64,000 nt of DNA from Lawsonibacter faecis (GCF_014287675.1 NZ_JACOPQ010000005.1:231192-295191); one strand, 5' to 3'. Shown: positions 33,644 to 41,165, numbered from the stretch's first letter. The notes: a model not told the origin generated them from the letters alone. Numbers and translations are program-made.

Positions 33644-34348
33644 CTATCTCATTTCTCCGCCGCCGGGGACCACGTCCACCACGGTGAGGGTCTCCCCCGC
33701 CACGGTGAAGCGGACGTCCACGCCGCCGAAGCTCAGGCCGTAGACCCGTCCGGGATCGCTTTGGTAGCCGGGTCTGGGGTCGCATGCCAGAACCCCCCGC
33801 AGGGCCTCCCCCCGCCCCGCGGGCACCCGCTCCAGGCAGCCGGGGGCGAAGACCACCCGCAGCCGCTCTCCCGCCGGGGCGGAGGCGAAGCCGCCCACGG
33901 CGTCCGGACGGCAGTCGGCGTAGGGCAGGTAGGGCTTAATGTCGAAAATAGGGGTGCCGTCCATCAAATCCGCCCCGGCCACCCGGAGCACCGGCCCCCG
34001 GGGCGTGCGGAGGTCGACGCCCGCCAGGCGCACGCAGGAGAGGCCGATGGCGTTGGGCCGGAAGGGGGAGCGGGTGGCGAAGACCCCCATCCGCTCGTTC
34101 CCGCCCAGGCGGGGCGGGCGGACCGTGGGGGACCAGTCCTCCCGGACGGCACGGGAGAACTGCCACAGAAGCCAGATGTGGGAGAAGCCCTCCAGCCCCC
34201 GCAGGGCCTCGGGCACGCGGTACTCCGGGGCGAAGACCACGGTCCCCTCCAGCTCGTCCACCAGGCCGCTCTGCCGGGGAATACCGAATTTGGTGGAGAA
34301 GTCCGTATGAATCCGGGCAATGATTTTCATGGGGGCCGTCTCGGCCAT
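33644..34348 (-). CDS. trmO: TrmO family tRNA-m6t6A37 methyltransferase, long form
   Basis: 234 residues. Core motifs KIIARIHTDFSTKFGIPRQ, GFSHIWLLWQFSRA, GVFATRSPFRPNAIGLSCVR and DGTPIFDIKPYLPYADC, then the C-terminal domain (about 165-234) typical of E. coli-type TrmO, which contacts tRNA. An alternative MKIIARIH start at residue 7 is possible. Upstream member of a tandem TrmO pair. Confidence 0.88.
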   Translation of the reverse strand: MAETAPMKIIARIHTDFSTKFGIPRQSGLVDELEGTVVFAPEYRVPEALRGLEGFSHIWLLWQFSRAVREDWSPTVRPPRLGGNERMGVFATRSPFRPNAIGLSCVRLAGVDLRTPRGPVLRVAGADLMDGTPIFDIKPYLPYADCRPDAVGGFASAPAGERLRVVFAPGCLERVPAGRGEALRGVLACDPRPGYQSDPGRVYGLSFGGVDVRFTVAGETLTVVDVVPGGGEMR

Positions 34349-34428
34349 GCTGTCCGCCTCCCACCGTGGTCGTGAATGACTGTCTCAAGAAGTATACCCC
34401 ATTCCGGCGGAGCGGGCAAGCGCAAAAG

Positions 34429-34456
34429 TGCCCGCGGCTCAGCTCAGCCGCGGGCA
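34429..34456 (-). terminator. Terminator after the 30-residue peptide gene
   Basis: Perfect 11-bp stem TGCCCGCGGCT/AGCCGCGGGCA with TTTTG on the minus-strand tail. Confidence 0.75.
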
Positions 34457-34486
34457 TTCGGCGCCGGAAAGGCCTGAAATACGGTA

Positions 34487-34579
34487 TTAAGGCCGGGAAT
34501 CGTACTTTTTGGATTCCGCGGCGGCCACACCGAAAACAGCGGCGGCGGCCAGGGCGGCCAGAATCAGCAGCTTGAGCAT
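34487..34579 (-). CDS. Small hydrophobic peptide, 30 residues
   Basis: The ATG at 34579 is preceded by AAAGGAGAGGGAGA. The product starts MLKLLILAALAAAAVFGVAA, a single hydrophobic helix, and ends in the polar tail ESKKYDSRP. Codon use is GC-rich as in neighbours and a terminator follows within 35 bp. It could be a single-span membrane peptide or an uncleaved secretion signal. No relative recognised. Confidence 0.55.
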   Translation of the reverse strand: MLKLLILAALAAAAVFGVAAAESKKYDSRP

Positions 34580-34675
34580 TCTCCCTCTCCTTTCATCCAT
34601 TCTTCAGCAAATGCGCTCTGCCTGGGCGGGAACGCCGCAGGAGGGCGGCGGCCGGGAGAATCTTCCGCGGCCCCC

Positions 34676-35191
34676 TCATCCGGCCAGCAGGCCGCTGGCC
34701 CGCTCGCAGACGGCGTAGGCCTCGTCGTACTTCCCGTCGATCAGCGGCGCGGCCCGGGCGCTCCTGTCCCTGCGGATTTTGGAGAAGAGCAGGTAGGGGA
34801 TTACCCAGCCCGCCAGGCCCGGAACGGCCAGGACGATGCTCAGCGGCAGCAGGCCGGCGGTATAGGCAAACACGGACGCAGCCATGAACGCAGTGCCGGC
34901 CACGCCCACCGTATAGGCCGCCGCGGAGGCCTTGACGACCTTCGACGCCTCCAGGGACAGGATTTCGCTCATGCAGGCGTCGAACTGGCCCTGCAGGCGG
35001 GTCAGTTCCGCCTTGCCGCGGAACTTGCGGTCCCGCTTGAAGCTCAGCGTCACCGCGTCCGGCTTGCCCGCCGGATCACGGGTGCCGTCCAGCTTCCACC
35101 CAAAGTTTTCATAGCCGTCGATATAGACCGCCGCCATGCTGCGCTTGACTGTAATGTCCTGATACTCATAGCCCACAAAATGCTCACTCAT
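34676..35191 (-). CDS. Two-helix membrane protein, paralogue of 35753
   Basis: 171 residues. A cytoplasmic N-terminal half (FVGYEYQDITV, YIDGYENFGWKLDGT, KRDRKFRGKAELTRLQGQF) precedes two membrane helices (about 92-112 and 117-137) and a C-terminal PLIDGKYDEAYAVCE segment. The protein at 35753 shares all these blocks, so they arose by duplication. Function unknown; linkage to a two-component system suggests an envelope role. Confidence 0.72.
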   Translation of the reverse strand: MSEHFVGYEYQDITVKRSMAAVYIDGYENFGWKLDGTRDPAGKPDAVTLSFKRDRKFRGKAELTRLQGQFDACMSEILSLEASKVVKASAAAYTVGVAGTAFMAASVFAYTAGLLPLSIVLAVPGLAGWVIPYLLFSKIRRDRSARAAPLIDGKYDEAYAVCERASGLLAG

Positions 35192-35204
35192 CGCGTCTTC
35201 CTCC

Positions 35205-35558
35205 TTATTCTCTCATCAAATCGCCGCTCAGGCGCATAATTTCGGCGGCGTACTTCTTTTTGCGTGCATTGGTGATCAGGGCGTAGACGGGGTACGCGAG
35301 CAGGGCCGCGGCCAGGCCGGGGATGCCCAGGGCCAGCCCCGGGGCCATATTGCCCCACACCATGACCTGGGCCATACCCGCACCCATCACCAGCGCACCC
35401 ACAACGCCCAGGACGCTGGCAGTTATCTTGCCGGGCGCCTTTACCTTGCTGTCCAGCCTGCGCAGCTTATCAATCTTGTTGTCCTCCCGGCGGATGTACT
35501 GGCGGCGGATGCTCTCCGCCCTTTTTTGGTCCTGGGCGGCGGCGTTACAATCGTTCAT
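35205..35558 (-). CDS. Small two-helix membrane protein
   Basis: 117 residues. A charged N-terminal helix (DQKRAESIRRQYIRREDNKI) is followed by two hydrophobic segments (about 45-66 and 70-90) and a KKKYAAEIMRLSGDLMRE tail. ATG at 35558 is preceded by AAAGGAGAATCTATA; an in-frame ATG at 35660 lacks any site. Same topology as the flanking paralogues but sequence similarity is weak. The gap to the next gene is 13 bp. Confidence 0.68.
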   Translation of the reverse strand: MNDCNAAAQDQKRAESIRRQYIRREDNKIDKLRRLDSKVKAPGKITASVLGVVGALVMGAGMAQVMVWGNMAPGLALGIPGLAAALLAYPVYALITNARKKKYAAEIMRLSGDLMRE

Positions 35559-35708
35559 TATAGATTCTCCTTTATTCTCTGTTTGGAGCGTTTGCCCCGG
35601 TTCATGATGTGATTCTACCGCGTCTTTGTTTGCGGATTGCTTGGGTTGTGTTTCCGCCATATTAATTTAATAACTCATAAAACCGCCTGAGACGGCGGGG
35701 GTATAAAA

Positions 35709-35736
35709 ACCCGGCGGCCTATGAAGGCCGCCGGGT
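35709..35736 (-). terminator. Terminator of the two-component system operon
   Basis: Perfect 12-bp stem ACCCGGCGGCCT/AGGCCGCCGGGT followed by TTTTTATAC on the minus strand. Confidence 0.88.
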
Positions 35737-35752
35737 CTTTATGCCCGTGTTT

Positions 35753-36280
35753 TCAGAGCAGCTTTACGCCTTTTTCGCAGATTTCGTAGATTTCATCGTA
35801 TTTTACCTCAATCAGGGGCGTTATACGGGCCGTTTCCCGCGCAACCAGCCGCCGATGGAGAAAATAGGGGAGAATCCACCCCAAAAGACCGGGTACGGCC
35901 AGCAGGACGCACAGCCAGACAACCGGCGGCTCGTGGGTGACGGCAAAGGTGGAGCCCGCCATGAAAGCGGTGCCCGCCAGCCCCACCCCCAGCGCCCAGG
36001 CAGAGGCGGAGGCGGTCTTGGCCCGCTCCAGCGCCCGAATCTCCCCGGCGCAGGCCTCAAAATGCCGCTGGAGGCGGGTCAGCTCCGCCTTGTTGGCGAT
36101 CTTCCGATCCCGCTTGAGGTGGAGTTTCCCCTGGCGCACCTCCGCTGAGGAGCGGTTTTCGTCCGGGACCCAGCCGAAGCTCCGGTAGCAGTCCAGGTAC
36201 CGGGACGCCTCGCCCCCGGCAGCCACCTCCAGGTATTCACAGCCCACGAAGCCGGCGGCGGATTTTTTCAATTCACTCAC
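35753..36280 (-). CDS. Two-helix membrane protein coupled to the sensor kinase, paralogue of 34676
   Basis: 175 residues from a GTG start at 36280 that overlaps the kinase stop by 4 bp (GTGA). Blocks shared with the 34676 protein: GFVGCEYLEV, YLDCYRSFGWVPDE, LKRDRKIANKAELTRLQRHF, GVGLAGTAFMAGSTF and PLIEVKYDEIYEICE. Last gene of the regulatory operon. A longer same-frame reading that starts inside the kinase gene is rejected. Confidence 0.75.
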   Translation of the reverse strand: MSELKKSAAGFVGCEYLEVAAGGEASRYLDCYRSFGWVPDENRSSAEVRQGKLHLKRDRKIANKAELTRLQRHFEACAGEIRALERAKTASASAWALGVGLAGTAFMAGSTFAVTHEPPVVWLCVLLAVPGLLGWILPYFLHRRLVARETARITPLIEVKYDEIYEICEKGVKLL

Positions 36281-37368
36281 GGCAGCTCCCCCTCCCCCCG
36301 CCGACGGATCGGGAGCTGGACGGTAAAGGAGCTCCCCGCCCCGGCGGCGCTGCGGACGGTAATGGTCCCCTCGGAGAGCTCCAGGATGCGCCGTACCAGG
36401 GCCAGGCCCAGCCCGTTGCCCTCGGCGGCGTGGGAGGTGTCCCCCTGGTAGAACTGGTCGAAAATATGCGTCAGGGTCCCCTCGCCCATGCCGCAGCCGG
36501 TATCGGCCACGGTCACCGTCACCTCGTCTTCCGCAGAGGTCTGGGTGAGGGTGACGGTCCCGCCGGTGGGCGTGAATTTCACCGCATTGGAGAGCAGATT
36601 GGTCCACACCAGCTCCAGCAGGCCGGGGTCGGCGTCGATGACCGCCCGGTCCTCGATCTCCGCCGCGAACGTGATCCCCTTCTTCTCCCAAGCCTCCTCA
36701 AACTGCAGCGCGCACTCGCAGAGCTGGCGGCACAGGTCAAAGGGCTCCGGCACGGGCTGAATCGCCTGCTTTTCCAGCTTGTTCAGCTTGAGCATGTTGG
36801 TAATGAGGCTGGAGAGCCGCCGGGAGGACTGTAAAATGGCATCCGCGTACTCCCTCCGCCGTTCTCCGGGGAGGTTCTCTTGCTGCAGCAGCTCCGCGTA
36901 ATTCTGGATGACCGCCAGGGGGGTCTTGATCTCATGGGATACGTTGGAGAAAAAGTCGGTCTTCAGGGTCTCAATGCTGCCCAGCTCCTCCACCATCTTG
37001 TTGAAGTCGGTCAGTATGACGTCCAGATGGTCCATCCGGTCCGCGGTGTGGCGGGGCGGCACATAGACGGAAAAATCGCCGTTGGCCACCCTGTGCGCCG
37101 CCTGGGCGAACATCTCCATCGGTTTTTGGTAGCGGCTGTTAATCTGGTAGCGCGTCCACAGGGTAAACGCGGCGGAGACCGCGCCCCAGAACACCACCAC
37201 CCCCACGTACAGCCCCGCAGGCAGGGCTGCGATATCCACGTAGTCGCCGACGAGCTGCATCTGGAGAGTAGTGCAAAGGGCAAAGACCACGAACGTGATG
37301 GCGAAGACGGACAGGGGGAAAACCCCGGTCTTGATCCGCTGGTCCCCGGAGACGGCCTTCCTTCTCAC
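36277..37368 (-). CDS. Sensor histidine kinase
   Basis: 363 residues. Two membrane helices (about 15-38 and 52-72) flank a very short outside loop, then a HAMP-like linker, the H box SNVSHEIKTPLAVIQNYAEL with His145, and the ATPase domain (N box WTNLLSNAVKF, G1 DTGCGMG, G2 GNGLGLAL). The tiny sensor loop suggests an intramembrane-sensing kinase. It overlaps the response regulator gene by 4 bp. Confidence 0.93.
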   Translation of the reverse strand: MRRKAVSGDQRIKTGVFPLSVFAITFVVFALCTTLQMQLVGDYVDIAALPAGLYVGVVVFWGAVSAAFTLWTRYQINSRYQKPMEMFAQAAHRVANGDFSVYVPPRHTADRMDHLDVILTDFNKMVEELGSIETLKTDFFSNVSHEIKTPLAVIQNYAELLQQENLPGERRREYADAILQSSRRLSSLITNMLKLNKLEKQAIQPVPEPFDLCRQLCECALQFEEAWEKKGITFAAEIEDRAVIDADPGLLELVWTNLLSNAVKFTPTGGTVTLTQTSAEDEVTVTVADTGCGMGEGTLTHIFDQFYQGDTSHAAEGNGLGLALVRRILELSEGTITVRSAAGAGSSFTVQLPIRRRGEGELP

Positions 37369-38036
37369 AGCAGCACCGCCTTGTACCCCAGACCCCGGAC
37401 GGTCACGATTTGGAATCCCCGGCAGGCGGAGAACTTGTCCCGCAGCTTTGTGACATAGACGTCCACCGCCCGCAGGCCGGTATCGCTCTCCACGCCCCAG
37501 AACTCGTCCATGAGCTGGGCCCGGGAGAAGGTCTTGTTCGGGTAGGAGAGAAGCTTATAGAGAATATTGAACTCCCGGGTGGTCACGGGGATCTCCGCCC
37601 CGTCCGCCGCAGCCGTCATGGCGTCGGCGTCCAGCACCAGACTGCCCACGGCGAGCTTCCGCTCCGATTCGATATTGGCCCGGCGCAGCAGGGCCCGGAC
37701 CCGCAGCAGCAGCTCGTCCAGCTCCACGGGCTTGACCATGTAGTCGTCAATCCCCAGGCGGAAGCCCTTCTGCTTGGCGGGCAGGTCGTCCCGGGCGGAC
37801 ATAAACAGGATCGGGATTTGCCGGTTCATCTGCCGCACGGTCCGGGCAAATTCAAAGCCGTCAATCTCCGGCATCATAATGTCGGAGATAATCAGCTCGT
37901 AAAGGTGGTTATACATCTCATCATAGGCTGCGTTGGCGTTGAGGCAGCCTTTGGCGTGGAAGCCGCAGTCGTTTAGGTAGGTACAGACGCTCCGGTTGAG
38001 CCCGGCGTCATCCTCCACGACGAGAATGTGAGTCAT
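37365..38036 (-). CDS. OmpR-family response regulator
   Basis: 223 residues. Receiver domain with acidic pocket VVEDD, phosphoacceptor Asp52 in SDIMMP, switch Ser in FMSARDD and Lys in VKPVE; C-terminal winged helix ending RAVDVYVTKLRDK and VTVRGLGYK. It overlaps the preceding membrane protein gene and the following kinase gene by 4 bp each. The four 11-bp repeats in the operon promoter are its probable target. Confidence 0.94.
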   Translation of the reverse strand: MTHILVVEDDAGLNRSVCTYLNDCGFHAKGCLNANAAYDEMYNHLYELIISDIMMPEIDGFEFARTVRQMNRQIPILFMSARDDLPAKQKGFRLGIDDYMVKPVELDELLLRVRALLRRANIESERKLAVGSLVLDADAMTAAADGAEIPVTTREFNILYKLLSYPNKTFSRAQLMDEFWGVESDTGLRAVDVYVTKLRDKFSACRGFQIVTVRGLGYKAVLL

Positions 38037-38701
38037 GCTCGCGCCCCCTTCTTTTCAATCCGCAGAATCCGGACAATCATCGCCGCGCCCAGAAGCGTGG
38101 CCGCCCCACCCATCAGCACGCCCAGCAGGCCGTTGGCCGCCGGATGGATCTTCGCCCGTCCCGATGCGAAGGATAGGATTGCCGTCTGCGTCAGCACAAG
38201 GCAGATGAGGGACGAGGCCAGGTTGAGCATTTTGATCGCGTGGACCAACTGCGTGTGGTTTTTCCTCTCTATGATAACGCCCCGGATGTTCAGCGTCAAT
38301 TCGGCAAAGGTAACCGCGGCGATCCCCAGCGCGATATACGCGTGGTAGCTGCCGGACTCGGGATAAAAAAAGAGCCGGGCCGAGTAGACTGCATACAGCA
38401 CGCTGGACACAATGAGAATGACGCCCGAAGCCTTGTAGTACCGGTACTGCTCCCGGTCCGACTCCGATTTTACAATGCCGGCCAGGGCGACGCATTTGGC
38501 CGTCACCATCCCGAAGGTATAAAGCGCGCTGACACAGGGGAACAGGGACAGGGACGAGAGCCCCATGGCCAGCTTTCCCACGCCCACAGCCGTGTTCCCC
38601 AGGCAGGCAGCGCCGGTGATGTGGATGGACCGGCCCGCCCGCTCTGCCGCCCTGCGGCTCATGTGCCTTGCCGCCCCCGGAAGCCGCTTTCCCCCGTCCA
38701 C
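38033..38701 (-). CDS. Multi-helix membrane protein heading the two-component operon
   Basis: 222 residues with about six hydrophobic segments. Starts with GTG at 38701, or ATG at 38662 (MSRRAAERAGRSIHITGAAC). The opening RSIHITGAACLGNTAVGVGKL resembles the start of cation-diffusion-type or YjjP-like membrane proteins but no complete family match is visible. Its stop overlaps the response regulator start by 4 bp, so it is an integral part of the signalling operon. Confidence 0.7.
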   Translation of the reverse strand: MDGGKRLPGAARHMSRRAAERAGRSIHITGAACLGNTAVGVGKLAMGLSSLSLFPCVSALYTFGMVTAKCVALAGIVKSESDREQYRYYKASGVILIVSSVLYAVYSARLFFYPESGSYHAYIALGIAAVTFAELTLNIRGVIIERKNHTQLVHAIKMLNLASSLICLVLTQTAILSFASGRAKIHPAANGLLGVLMGGAATLLGAAMIVRILRIEKKGARA

Positions 38702-38732
38702 GTCCCCAATCCCCCGCTTCGTTTTTACCGAT

Positions 38733-38784
38733 ATTATACAGGGTCTTTGTTGGGCGATTGTTAAAGATTTGTTTGAAAATTGTT
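38733..38784 (-). promoter_or_regulatory. Promoter of the two-component operon with four 11-bp response-regulator repeats
   Basis: TATAAT on the minus strand at 38738-38733, with no good -35 box. Upstream, the pentamer TTGTT (plus-strand reading) begins at 38747, 38758, 38769 and 38780, an exact 11-bp period. This is the usual layout of OmpR/PhoB-type activator sites that replace a -35 element. Confidence 0.75.
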
Positions 38785-38800
38785 AATCGGTTCATAAACA

Positions 38801-38840
38801 AGAGCGCGGAGAGAGTGGACGTCCACTCTCTCCGCGCTCT
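38801..38840 (-). terminator. Perfect 40-bp palindrome, terminator of the ImmA-like gene
   Basis: Arms of 20 bp (38801-38820 and 38821-38840) are exact complements with no loop. It lies 16 bp after the minus-strand stop at 38857. Confidence 0.7.
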
Positions 38841-38856
38841 TTTAAGGATTGACCCA

Positions 38857-39513
38857 TTATCCGTCCTGCCGGGACGTTGCGGCCTTCTGTCCGCGCCGCC
38901 AGGCCGCCTCATAGGCGCGCAGATTGGTCCGGGACTGTGGCAGGGGGGCGAATTGATAGGCCATATTCCGCTCAATCTCATCCCGGTATTTGATGAATAC
39001 CTCCTGCCGCACCCTGGCGCAGGGCAGCGTGATTTGGCAGATCTCAGCCAGACTCCGGGGCGTCAGAAACCGCTCGTAGGTATAGTAAAATTTGGGGGGG
39101 CAGACGAGAAGGCCCGCGCCCAGGCGGGCCTCCTCGTCATATTGGGCGTATTTCTCCGCGTCATAGGCCTGGGAGAAGATATTAAAAGCCGCGTCGGCGG
39201 TATGGCCGTAGACCATGTGCGCCAGCTCCTCGCAGATAGTGAAGCGGACGCGGCCCGCGGGGAGTCCGTCGTGATAAGCGATGCGGTGGCGGTCTCCGTG
39301 GGCATTCACCGCGCCGTCCCTGTTGCCCCAGATGGAAAAGACCTCCTGCTCCGTAAGGCCGGTCTCCCGTACGATTTGGGAGAGGGGCACAAGCTCCACC
39401 CCCGCCCTGGCGCACAGCGCCCCAATGTCCAGGGGGACCGTGTTCACCCGGTTGGCCCGCATGAAGCGGAGCATCTCCGAGTAGAGCTGCTGCCGGCGCT
39501 CAGGCGTCGTCAT
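38857..39513 (-). CDS. ImmA/IrrE-like protein with degenerate zinc motif
   Basis: 218 residues. The ImmA/IrrE fold is recognisable: GALCARAGVELVPLS, RHRIAYHDGL, FTICEELAHMVYGH and EEARLGAGLLVCP. In active members the motif is HExxH; here the first His is replaced (Glu95-Glu96-Leu-Ala-His99), with His104 also present. ImmA cleaves phage/ICE repressors; this one may be a regulated but inactive or altered partner. The ATG at 39513 lies inside the XRE gene (14-bp overlap), so the pair forms a repressor/anti-repressor module. Confidence 0.82.
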   Translation of the reverse strand: MTTPERRQQLYSEMLRFMRANRVNTVPLDIGALCARAGVELVPLSQIVRETGLTEQEVFSIWGNRDGAVNAHGDRHRIAYHDGLPAGRVRFTICEELAHMVYGHTADAAFNIFSQAYDAEKYAQYDEEARLGAGLLVCPPKFYYTYERFLTPRSLAEICQITLPCARVRQEVFIKYRDEIERNMAYQFAPLPQSRTNLRAYEAAWRRGQKAATSRQDG

Positions 39514-39844
39514 TGCCGAAGGCCTCGGGAAACATATACTGGGCATATTTTCGCAGATTTTCCGCCTGCTCGGGGGTCATCTTCCTGCCGGCCCGGGCAA
39601 TCATGCGGATATCGGTATTTTCAATCCCGCGCTCATCATAGAGGCCCGCCTGCTCGTCGCCGAGCAGATAGTCCACACTGACGCCGAAATAGGCTGCGAT
39701 TTTGTTGAGGGTCTCTCCCTGGGGCATAGCCCCTGTCTTCTTCCACTTTGTTGCAATCGAATTGCTCAGGCCCATGTCCTCCGCAGCCCGCTTGCAGCTG
39801 ACGCCCTTCTTCTCGCACAGCGTCTTAAAGACGTCAAAGAACAC
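39500..39844 (-). CDS. XRE-family phage-type repressor
   Basis: 114 residues. HTH_3: FKTLCEKKGVSCKRAAEDMG, LSNSIATKWKKTGAMPQGET, then LNKIAAYFGVSVDYLLG. GTG start with AAAGGAGAG upstream. It is divergent from the tail gene operon and its flank holds several TAACT..AGTTA sites. Partner of the ImmA/IrrE-like protein, as in ICEBs1 ImmR/ImmA. It probably keeps the tail genes silent until induction. Confidence 0.88.
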   Translation of the reverse strand: MFFDVFKTLCEKKGVSCKRAAEDMGLSNSIATKWKKTGAMPQGETLNKIAAYFGVSVDYLLGDEQAGLYDERGIENTDIRMIARAGRKMTPEQAENLRKYAQYMFPEAFGNDDA

Positions 39845-39881
39845 AATTACCCACTCTCCTTTTTGTACAAAACATGTATTC

Positions 39882-40043
39882 TAACTTTAGTTATCTTTTC
39901 CCCTTGCACAACTAACTATAATACGCTATACTGTATTTGTGGCTAACCCAAGTTATCTTATCCGGTCTGTCTACCGGCTTTACCAGCAGTCGGGCTCTCC
40001 TCTTGTTGTACACCCATTGTACCCCGATAGCTAACTAAAGTCA
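39882..40043. promoter_or_regulatory. Operator cluster between the repressor and tail operon
   Basis: Three related sites: TAACTTTAGTTA (39882-39893), TAACCCAAGTTA (39944-39955) and TAACTAAAGTCA (40032-40043); ACTAACTA also occurs inside the promoter spacer. Arms TAACT/AGTTA around two bases fit an XRE repressor dimer. Confidence 0.65.
39904..39932 (+). promoter_or_regulatory. Rightward promoter of the tail operon
   Basis: TTGCAC (39904-39909), 17-bp spacer, TATACT (39927-39932). Flanked by the operator sites and directed at the tail genes. Confidence 0.7.
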
Positions 40044-40070
40044 ACTATTATATTGAAGGAGGTTAGTTTT

Positions 40071-40229
40071 TTGCCCATCAGCATCCCAAATTGGGAGCAT
40101 TACGCGGCCAGATGGGACCGGAATGGGGATGCTGGAAAAGCAGAAACGGAGATAAGCGATGGCAATGTTGGAACGGGTCCGGGAGTGGCTGGAGACCTAT
40201 CCGGGGATGGCGCGGCTGTCCGGCTTTGA
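40071..40229 (+). CDS. Small ORF at the head of the tail operon (uncertain)
   Basis: A TTG start is preceded by AAGGAGG at good distance (TTAGTTTT spacer). It encodes 52 residues beginning MPISIPNWEHYAARWDRNG and overlaps the next gene by 71 bp in another frame. It could be a degraded end of a head-tail connector gene, a leader peptide, or real. No relative recognised. Confidence 0.35.
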   Translation: MPISIPNWEHYAARWDRNGDAGKAETEISDGNVGTGPGVAGDLSGDGAAVRL

Positions 40230-40599
40230 GGTGGACGAGCTGGGGACGGCGGCGGACTGCGGGGGGCTGTTTCCCCAGGGGCTGACCGAGGTGGAGCGCA
40301 GAGAGGACATTCTGGGAAATGTGGAGGTCCTGAACGAGTACCGATTTTCCCTCCGCTGCGTATTCGGCAGGACGCCGGATGGCGGCGGCGCGGAGGCGAA
40401 TGCGCAGTGGGTGCTGGCGTTTCAGGACTGGGTGCAGGAACAGAGCGCCCGGGGGACGGCGGCGCAGCTCGGCGGCGAGGGAACGCAGCAGGGGACGGCA
40501 AGGGCTGAGAAGGGCGCGCTGTCCCAGAATTCGGAGGATGGGACCGCTACCTACGAGGTGGCGCTCACCATAAAATTCAAAAAAAGGTATGAGGTGTAA
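40159..40599 (+). CDS. Phage tail terminator / minor capsid-type protein
   Basis: 146 residues. MLERVREWLETYPG at the start, a central LNEYRFSLRCVFGRTPDGGG and the ending TYEVALTIKFKKRYEV fit the small tail-completion (Minor_capsid_3-like) proteins encoded directly before the major tail protein in siphophages. GGAG precedes the ATG by seven bases. It is followed after 2 bp by the major tail protein gene, so the head-tail joining side of the module ends here. Confidence 0.65.
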   Translation: MAMLERVREWLETYPGMARLSGFEVDELGTAADCGGLFPQGLTEVERREDILGNVEVLNEYRFSLRCVFGRTPDGGGAEANAQWVLAFQDWVQEQSARGTAAQLGGEGTQQGTARAEKGALSQNSEDGTATYEVALTIKFKKRYEV

Positions 40600-40601
40600 T
40601 T

Positions 40602-41093
40602 ATGGCAAAAATCGAGAGAAAGTATCTGGCGCACTACATCAACGCATCCACTGACGGCGAGGCCGCCTACGTGCGGCTGGGCAGGGATCTGGAGGAGTAC
40701 AGCCCCGAGCTGGCCGCAAACGTGGAGAAGAAGGGCAACATCCTGGGCGAGACCTCGGTCCTGGTGACCAAGTACGAGAAGAGCGGCACCGTGGAGCCCT
40801 ACTACGCCGAGAAGGGCGACCCCCTCTTTGAGCGGCTCCAGGCCATCATTGACGGCGGGCTGGTCCTGGACGACTGCAATACCGACGTTGTGGAGGTCAA
40901 GCTCTGGGAGGCCGAGACCTCCGGCGCATTTCCCGCCACCCGGGAGAAGGCCGTCATTGAGGTCTCCAGCTACGGCGGCGACAACACCGGCTATCAAATT
41001 CCCTTCAACATCCACTACACCGGCGAGAAGGAAAACGGCACCTTCAATCCCAGCACCAAGGCCTTTACCGCGGCCGTCAGTCCCGCCAAGTAA
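40602..41093 (+). CDS. Phage major tail (tube) protein
   Basis: 163 residues. IERKYLAHYINASTDGEA, YYAEKGDPLFERLQAIIDGG and VIEVSSYGGDNTGYQIPFNI with the ending TFNPSTKAFTA are typical of tail tube proteins of Clostridia siphophages. Position before two tail chaperones and the tape measure confirms the role: it polymerises into the non-contractile tail tube. No sheath gene accompanies it. Confidence 0.8.
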   Translation: MAKIERKYLAHYINASTDGEAAYVRLGRDLEEYSPELAANVEKKGNILGETSVLVTKYEKSGTVEPYYAEKGDPLFERLQAIIDGGLVLDDCNTDVVEVKLWEAETSGAFPATREKAVIEVSSYGGDNTGYQIPFNIHYTGEKENGTFNPSTKAFTAAVSPAK

Positions 41094-41165
41094 GGCCGCG
41101 CCCGGGCGCGGCACACAGCGGCGCGGGGGCAAGCCCCCCGCGCCAATTAAAACAGGAGGTTTATC

